This document shows, one piece after another, positions 14,459-16,542 of a stretch of DNA of 16,542 nucleotides (positions are counted from its first letter, which is position 1; each line of letters begins with the position of its first letter). The position numbers and the translations under genes were made by a program. The DNA comes from CAYWKU01 sp964459325 (GTDB lineage: Bacteria > RBG-13-61-14 > CAYWKU01), in contig CAYWKU010000053.1 of assembly GCA_964459325.1 (NCBI GenBank), forward strand, positions 1 through 16,542, given 5' to 3'. The notes beneath the pieces were generated by a model. It saw nothing but the letters and a program-made list of their open reading frames with translations, was not told the DNA's origin and did no database searches.

Positions 14459-14923
14459 ATGCTTTTGAAGGACACAATCGACACCGAGAGGCAAAGGCGG
14501 GATTCTTCAAATTTTAATGAAAAAGATAAAGCCTCCACACCGGGGCGGGTGCTTATCGTGGACGACGAGTTCGGGGTGCTCCGGGCCTTGAAAAAGCTCT
14601 TCGAGAATAACGGCTGGCAGGCCACCACCGCCAACTCAACCGAGCTCGCGGAAAAATTCGTGGACGCCTACGAATTCGACGTGGTCATCGCCGATTACCG
14701 CCTGCCCGGCGCCAACGGGCTGGACTTCCTCAACAACCTGCGCCGAAAGAAACCATGGATAAGAGGAATGTTGCTCAGCGCACACCATCACGCGCTCATG
14801 AAAAGCGTCTACACAATGGAAGGCAGCGTATACCCTTTCCTCGAAAAGCCGTGGAAGGACAGCGAAATACTCAACTGGGCACAAACCCTTTTGAATATAT
14901 CGAGAAAACTGTCCCGCTACTGA
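14459..14923 (+). CDS. Single-domain response regulator (REC)
   Basis: The 154-residue protein has a 30-residue variable, charged N-terminal extension, then one receiver domain and little else. Visible key residues are the acidic pair Asp35-Asp36 (VLIVDDE), the phosphoacceptor Asp79 (VVIADYRLPGANGLDF), Ser107 (MLLSAH) and Lys130 (FLEKPW). The KPW in place of the usual KPF/KPI, and IADYRLPG, resemble receivers of HupR/RpfG-type regulators, but no AAA+, DNA-binding or HD-GYP domain follows. It therefore probably acts in a phosphorelay or by protein contact. It is preceded by a sigma-54 promoter and converges on a hybrid histidine kinase, a possible but unproven partner. The ribosome binding site is modest (GGTGGA). 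Confidence 0.88.
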   Translation: MLLKDTIDTERQRRDSSNFNEKDKASTPGRVLIVDDEFGVLRALKKLFENNGWQATTANSTELAEKFVDAYEFDVVIADYRLPGANGLDFLNNLRRKKPWIRGMLLSAHHHALMKSVYTMEGSVYPFLEKPWKDSEILNWAQTLLNISRKLSRY

Positions 14924-14941
14924 ATATCCAACCCAACATGG

Positions 14942-14967
14942 TAGGCGCGACACTCTTATCGCGCTTA
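14942..14967. repeat. 9-bp imperfect palindrome
   Basis: TAGGCGCGA (14942-14950) and TCGCGCTTA (14959-14967) pair with one G-T wobble around an 8-nt loop. It lies 18 bp after the response regulator stop and 3 bp before the 41-bp tandem array. Its arms differ from the neighbouring repeats, so it appears to be a separate palindrome family. Confidence 0.65.
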
Positions 14968-14970
14968 GGA

Positions 14971-15116
14971 GCCCGGCAGGAGTGCCGGGCCTACTATACC
15001 GCTCAAAAAATGCCCGGCAGGAGTGCCGGGCCTACTATACCGCTCAAAAAATGCCCGGCAGGAGTGCCGGGCCTGCCATACCGCTCAAAAAATGCCCGGC
15101 AGGAGTGCCGGGCCTA
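14971..15116. repeat. 41-bp tandem repeat array, four hairpin units
   Basis: Units begin at 14971, 15012, 15053 and 15094 with an exact 41-bp period. Each opens with the palindrome GCCCGGCAGGAGTGCCGGGC (8-bp arms, GGAG loop). A 21-bp A/T-richer linker then follows, starting CTACTATACC and ending in AAAAAAT. The third unit has CTGCCATACC in the linker. The fourth stops after 23 bp. Perfect periodicity and near identity point to recent tandem duplication. There are no variable spacers, so it is not a CRISPR. Confidence 0.95.
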
Positions 15117-15129
15117 CCAAAACCGGAAA

Positions 15130-15191
15130 CCCCGGAATTTATTCCGGGGAGTTTCACATTTGATTTATAAGCCCCGGGTTTTAACCCGGGG
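15130..15191 (+). repeat. Composite palindromic element, copy A
   Basis: This 62-bp unit consists of two 20-bp perfect palindromes, CCCCGGAATTTATTCCGGGG (15130-15149) and CCCCGGGTTTTAACCCGGGG (15172-15191), separated by a 22-bp spacer that begins AGTTTCACATTT and ends AG. Each palindrome has 9-bp arms and a 2-nt centre. A copy in the opposite orientation follows at 15200-15261. Confidence 0.85.
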
Positions 15192-15199
15192 AAATCATC

Positions 15200-15261
15200 C
15201 CCCGGACTGAAGTCCGGGGCTGTGCCCATAAATGTGAAGCTCCCCGGGCTGAAGCCCGGGG
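15200..15261 (-). repeat. Composite palindromic element, copy B (inverted)
   Basis: Read on the minus strand, this has the same layout as copy A. Palindrome CCCCGGGCTTCAGCCCGGGG (15261-15242) is followed by a 22-bp spacer beginning AGCTTCACATTT and ending AG, then palindrome CCCCGGACTTCAGTCCGGGG (15219-15200). By eye, 14 of 22 spacer positions match copy A. Only 8 bp (15192-15199) separate the copies, so 15130-15261 has an overall two-fold symmetry centred near 15195.5. Confidence 0.85.
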
Positions 15262-15284
15262 TTTCTTTACAGCCTGACTCGGCA

Positions 15285-16542
15285 TCAACTGTCCAGAACC
15301 TTCCGCACCTTACCGAGCAGCGATTCGGCGGTAAACGGCTTCTGGATAAACTCGGTGCCCGGGTCCAGCACCCCGTGATGAACGATGGCGTTATCGGTGT
15401 AGCCCGAAACGTAAATAACCTTTACTCCCGGACATATTTCCATAGCTTTTTCGACCAGCTCCTTACCGCTGATACCGGGCATGACCACGTCCGTAATAAC
15501 CACTTCAATCCGGCCCGAGTGCCGCTCGCAAAGCTCGAGCGCTTCTTCGCCGTCGGCGGCCTCCAGCACCTCGTATCCGCTCTCCGAAAGCAGCCGCTTC
15601 GCCACCCTCAACACGGCAGGGTCGTCCTCGACCACCAGAACGGTCTCCGAGCCTTGATAATTTTCTTCCGCGGATACCCGCTTTAGCTCTTCCGATTCCT
15701 CCGCTTCCTCTTCAACGGCGGGCAGATATATCTTAAAGGAGGTTCCTTCCCCCGGCTCGCTGTAGCACCATATATTGCCGCCCAGTTGCTTCACGATGCC
15801 GTAGACCGTCGCCATTCCCAGGCCGGTTCCCCTGCCCTTTTCCTTGGTGGTGAAAAAAGGCTCGAATATACGCGAGCGGATTTCTTCGTCCATGCCCACC
15901 CCGGTATCGCTTACGGCGAGCATAACATAAGGCCCCGGGGTAACCTCGAAATGCTTATTCGCGTAATCCTCGTCCAGGTAAACGTTCTTGGTTTCGACGG
16001 TGAGTTTTCCTCCCCCGGGCATGGCGTCGCGGGAGTTGACGGCCAGGTTGGCCAGAACCTGCTCCAACTGCCCGGTGTCGGCCTTCACCCTGCCGAGTTC
16101 GGGGGCCAGGTGAGTCTCCAGCTTTATATCTTCACCGATAACGTGCCGGAGCATCTTTTCCACGCTGCCGACGACCTCGTTCAGGTCCAGCACCTTCACC
16201 TGAAGTATCTGCTTGCGGCTGAAGGCCAACAACTGGCGCGTCAGATTGACGCATCTCTGACCCGCATCCCGTATCTCCCGCATGTCTTCGTACATCGGAT
16301 GGTTAACGTCGAGCTCTTTCAGCAGCATATCGCTCACGTTCATGATGGGCACCAGGTTGTTGTTGAAGTCGTGAGCCACCCCGCCGGCGAGCCTTCCGAC
16401 GGCTTCCATCTTCATGGCCTGGTTTAGCTGCTCCTCGAGCTGCCTGCGTTTCGAAACGTCCCTTATCACGCCGATAAAACCGGCAATTTCGTCGTTACTG
16501 TCCCTCAGGTAAAAAACATTGGTCTCCCCCGGGAAAACTTCG
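15285..16542 (-). CDS. Hybrid histidine kinase (PAS-HisKA-HATPase-REC), 5' end outside the window
   Basis: The minus-strand frame stays open to the window edge, so the N terminus is missing. Codons upstream of the GTG at 16469 encode VFPGETNVFYLRDSNDEIAG, the C-terminal part of a PAS domain ending in GVIRDVSKRRQLEEQL. The kinase core follows, with the H-box GGVAHDFNNNLVPIMN (His codon 16371-16373), the N-box NLAVNSRDAMPGGG, DTGVGM and GRGTGLGMATVYGIVKQLGG. After an acidic linker comes a C-terminal receiver: VLVVEDDPAVLR, phosphoacceptor Asp in VVITDVVMPG (codon 15489-15491) and FIQKPF. HDFNN-type kinases with a fused receiver usually work in phosphorelays. The signal is unknown. The gene converges on the response regulator at 14459-14923. 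Confidence 0.93.
   Translation of the reverse strand, partial: EVFPGETNVFYLRDSNDEIAGFIGVIRDVSKRRQLEEQLNQAMKMEAVGRLAGGVAHDFNNNLVPIMNVSDMLLKELDVNHPMYEDMREIRDAGQRCVNLTRQLLAFSRKQILQVKVLDLNEVVGSVEKMLRHVIGEDIKLETHLAPELGRVKADTGQLEQVLANLAVNSRDAMPGGGKLTVETKNVYLDEDYANKHFEVTPGPYVMLAVSDTGVGMDEEIRSRIFEPFFTTKEKGRGTGLGMATVYGIVKQLGGNIWCYSEPGEGTSFKIYLPAVEEEAEESEELKRVSAEENYQGSETVLVVEDDPAVLRVAKRLLSESGYEVLEAADGEEALELCERHSGRIEVVITDVVMPGISGKELVEKAMEICPGVKVIYVSGYTDNAIVHHGVLDPGTEFIQKPFTAESLLGKVRKVLDS

Larger units (their letters stand above)
14924..15284. other. Repeat-rich intergenic region between convergent signalling genes
   Basis: This 361-bp gap holds no gene. It contains, in order, the palindrome at 14942-14967, the 41-bp tandem array at 14971-15116, and two composite palindromic elements in inverted order at 15130-15261. 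Frames on both strands here are translations of the repeats. The strong hairpins probably also end the two convergent transcripts. The only run resembling a terminator tail is TTTCTTTA after 15261, on the plus strand. Confidence 0.8.

Noticed and set aside
14971..15116. CRISPR array
   Set aside because: Linkers between palindromes are almost identical rather than variable, units abut with no unique spacers, and no cas genes are present.
14755..15229. Frames with repeated peptide units across the tandem repeats
   Set aside because: The repeated peptides are translations of the 41-bp array and other palindromes. There is no ribosome binding site and the units consist of the repeat DNA itself.
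15786..16427. Plus-strand 213-codon frame opposite the histidine kinase
   Set aside because: An antisense shadow of the kinase with no family signature.

Overview
The window reads as a chromosomal segment of a Gram-negative bacterium. The evidence is two exported HtrA/DegP-type proteases, a full DnaK/DnaJ chaperone set, a sigma-54 promoter and a hybrid histidine kinase. Coding DNA is moderately GC-rich, and the intergenic gaps carry GC-rich palindromic repeats. The DUF1844 protein, the stand-alone CbpM/MerR-like protein beside dnaJ and the archaeal-type bifunctional fructose-1,6-bisphosphate aldolase/phosphatase together suggest an uncultured or deep-branching lineage (Desulfobacterota-like, Zixibacteria-like or similar). 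The sequence alone does not fix the phylum.

Region 1 (1-2965): a 221-bp leader with a candidate promoter and a hairpin just before the Shine-Dalgarno sequence, then dnaK, a clear intrinsic terminator, an Hsp20 gene, a hairpin, and a 51-codon gene for a very basic protein that overlaps the next gene.

Region 2 (2955-12729): one long co-directional block. It holds htrA-1, a four-gene Gld-type ABC module (ATPase, ABC-2 permease, GldG-like auxiliary protein, DUF4340 protein), a 65-residue charged protein, dnaJ, a CbpM/MerR-like gene, a DUF1844 gene and a second htrA. Gaps are mostly 4-60 bp, with overlaps at two junctions, and I saw no convincing terminator inside. It looks like a proteostasis and envelope-quality-control island: cytosolic folding (DnaK, DnaJ, Hsp20, CbpM-like) joined to periplasmic proteolysis (two HtrAs) and an ABC system with large extracytoplasmic partners. 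grpE and hrcA are not in the window.

Region 3 (12730-14458): a gap with a palindromic repeat, the fructose-1,6-bisphosphate aldolase/phosphatase gene with an unusual four-cysteine insertion, then a 281-bp gap with a hairpin, a perfect 20-bp palindrome and a textbook sigma-54 promoter.

Region 4 (14459-16542): a single-domain response regulator under that promoter, converging on a hybrid histidine kinase on the minus strand that runs off the window. The 361 bp between them are packed with structured repeats: one isolated palindrome, a 41-bp tandem array of hairpins, and a 132-bp near-symmetrical arrangement of two inverted composite elements. That repeat cluster, the sigma-54 promoter with its candidate upstream site, and the cysteine insertion in the aldolase/phosphatase are the most unusual items. 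I found no CRISPR array, tRNA, rRNA, insertion sequence or defence system.
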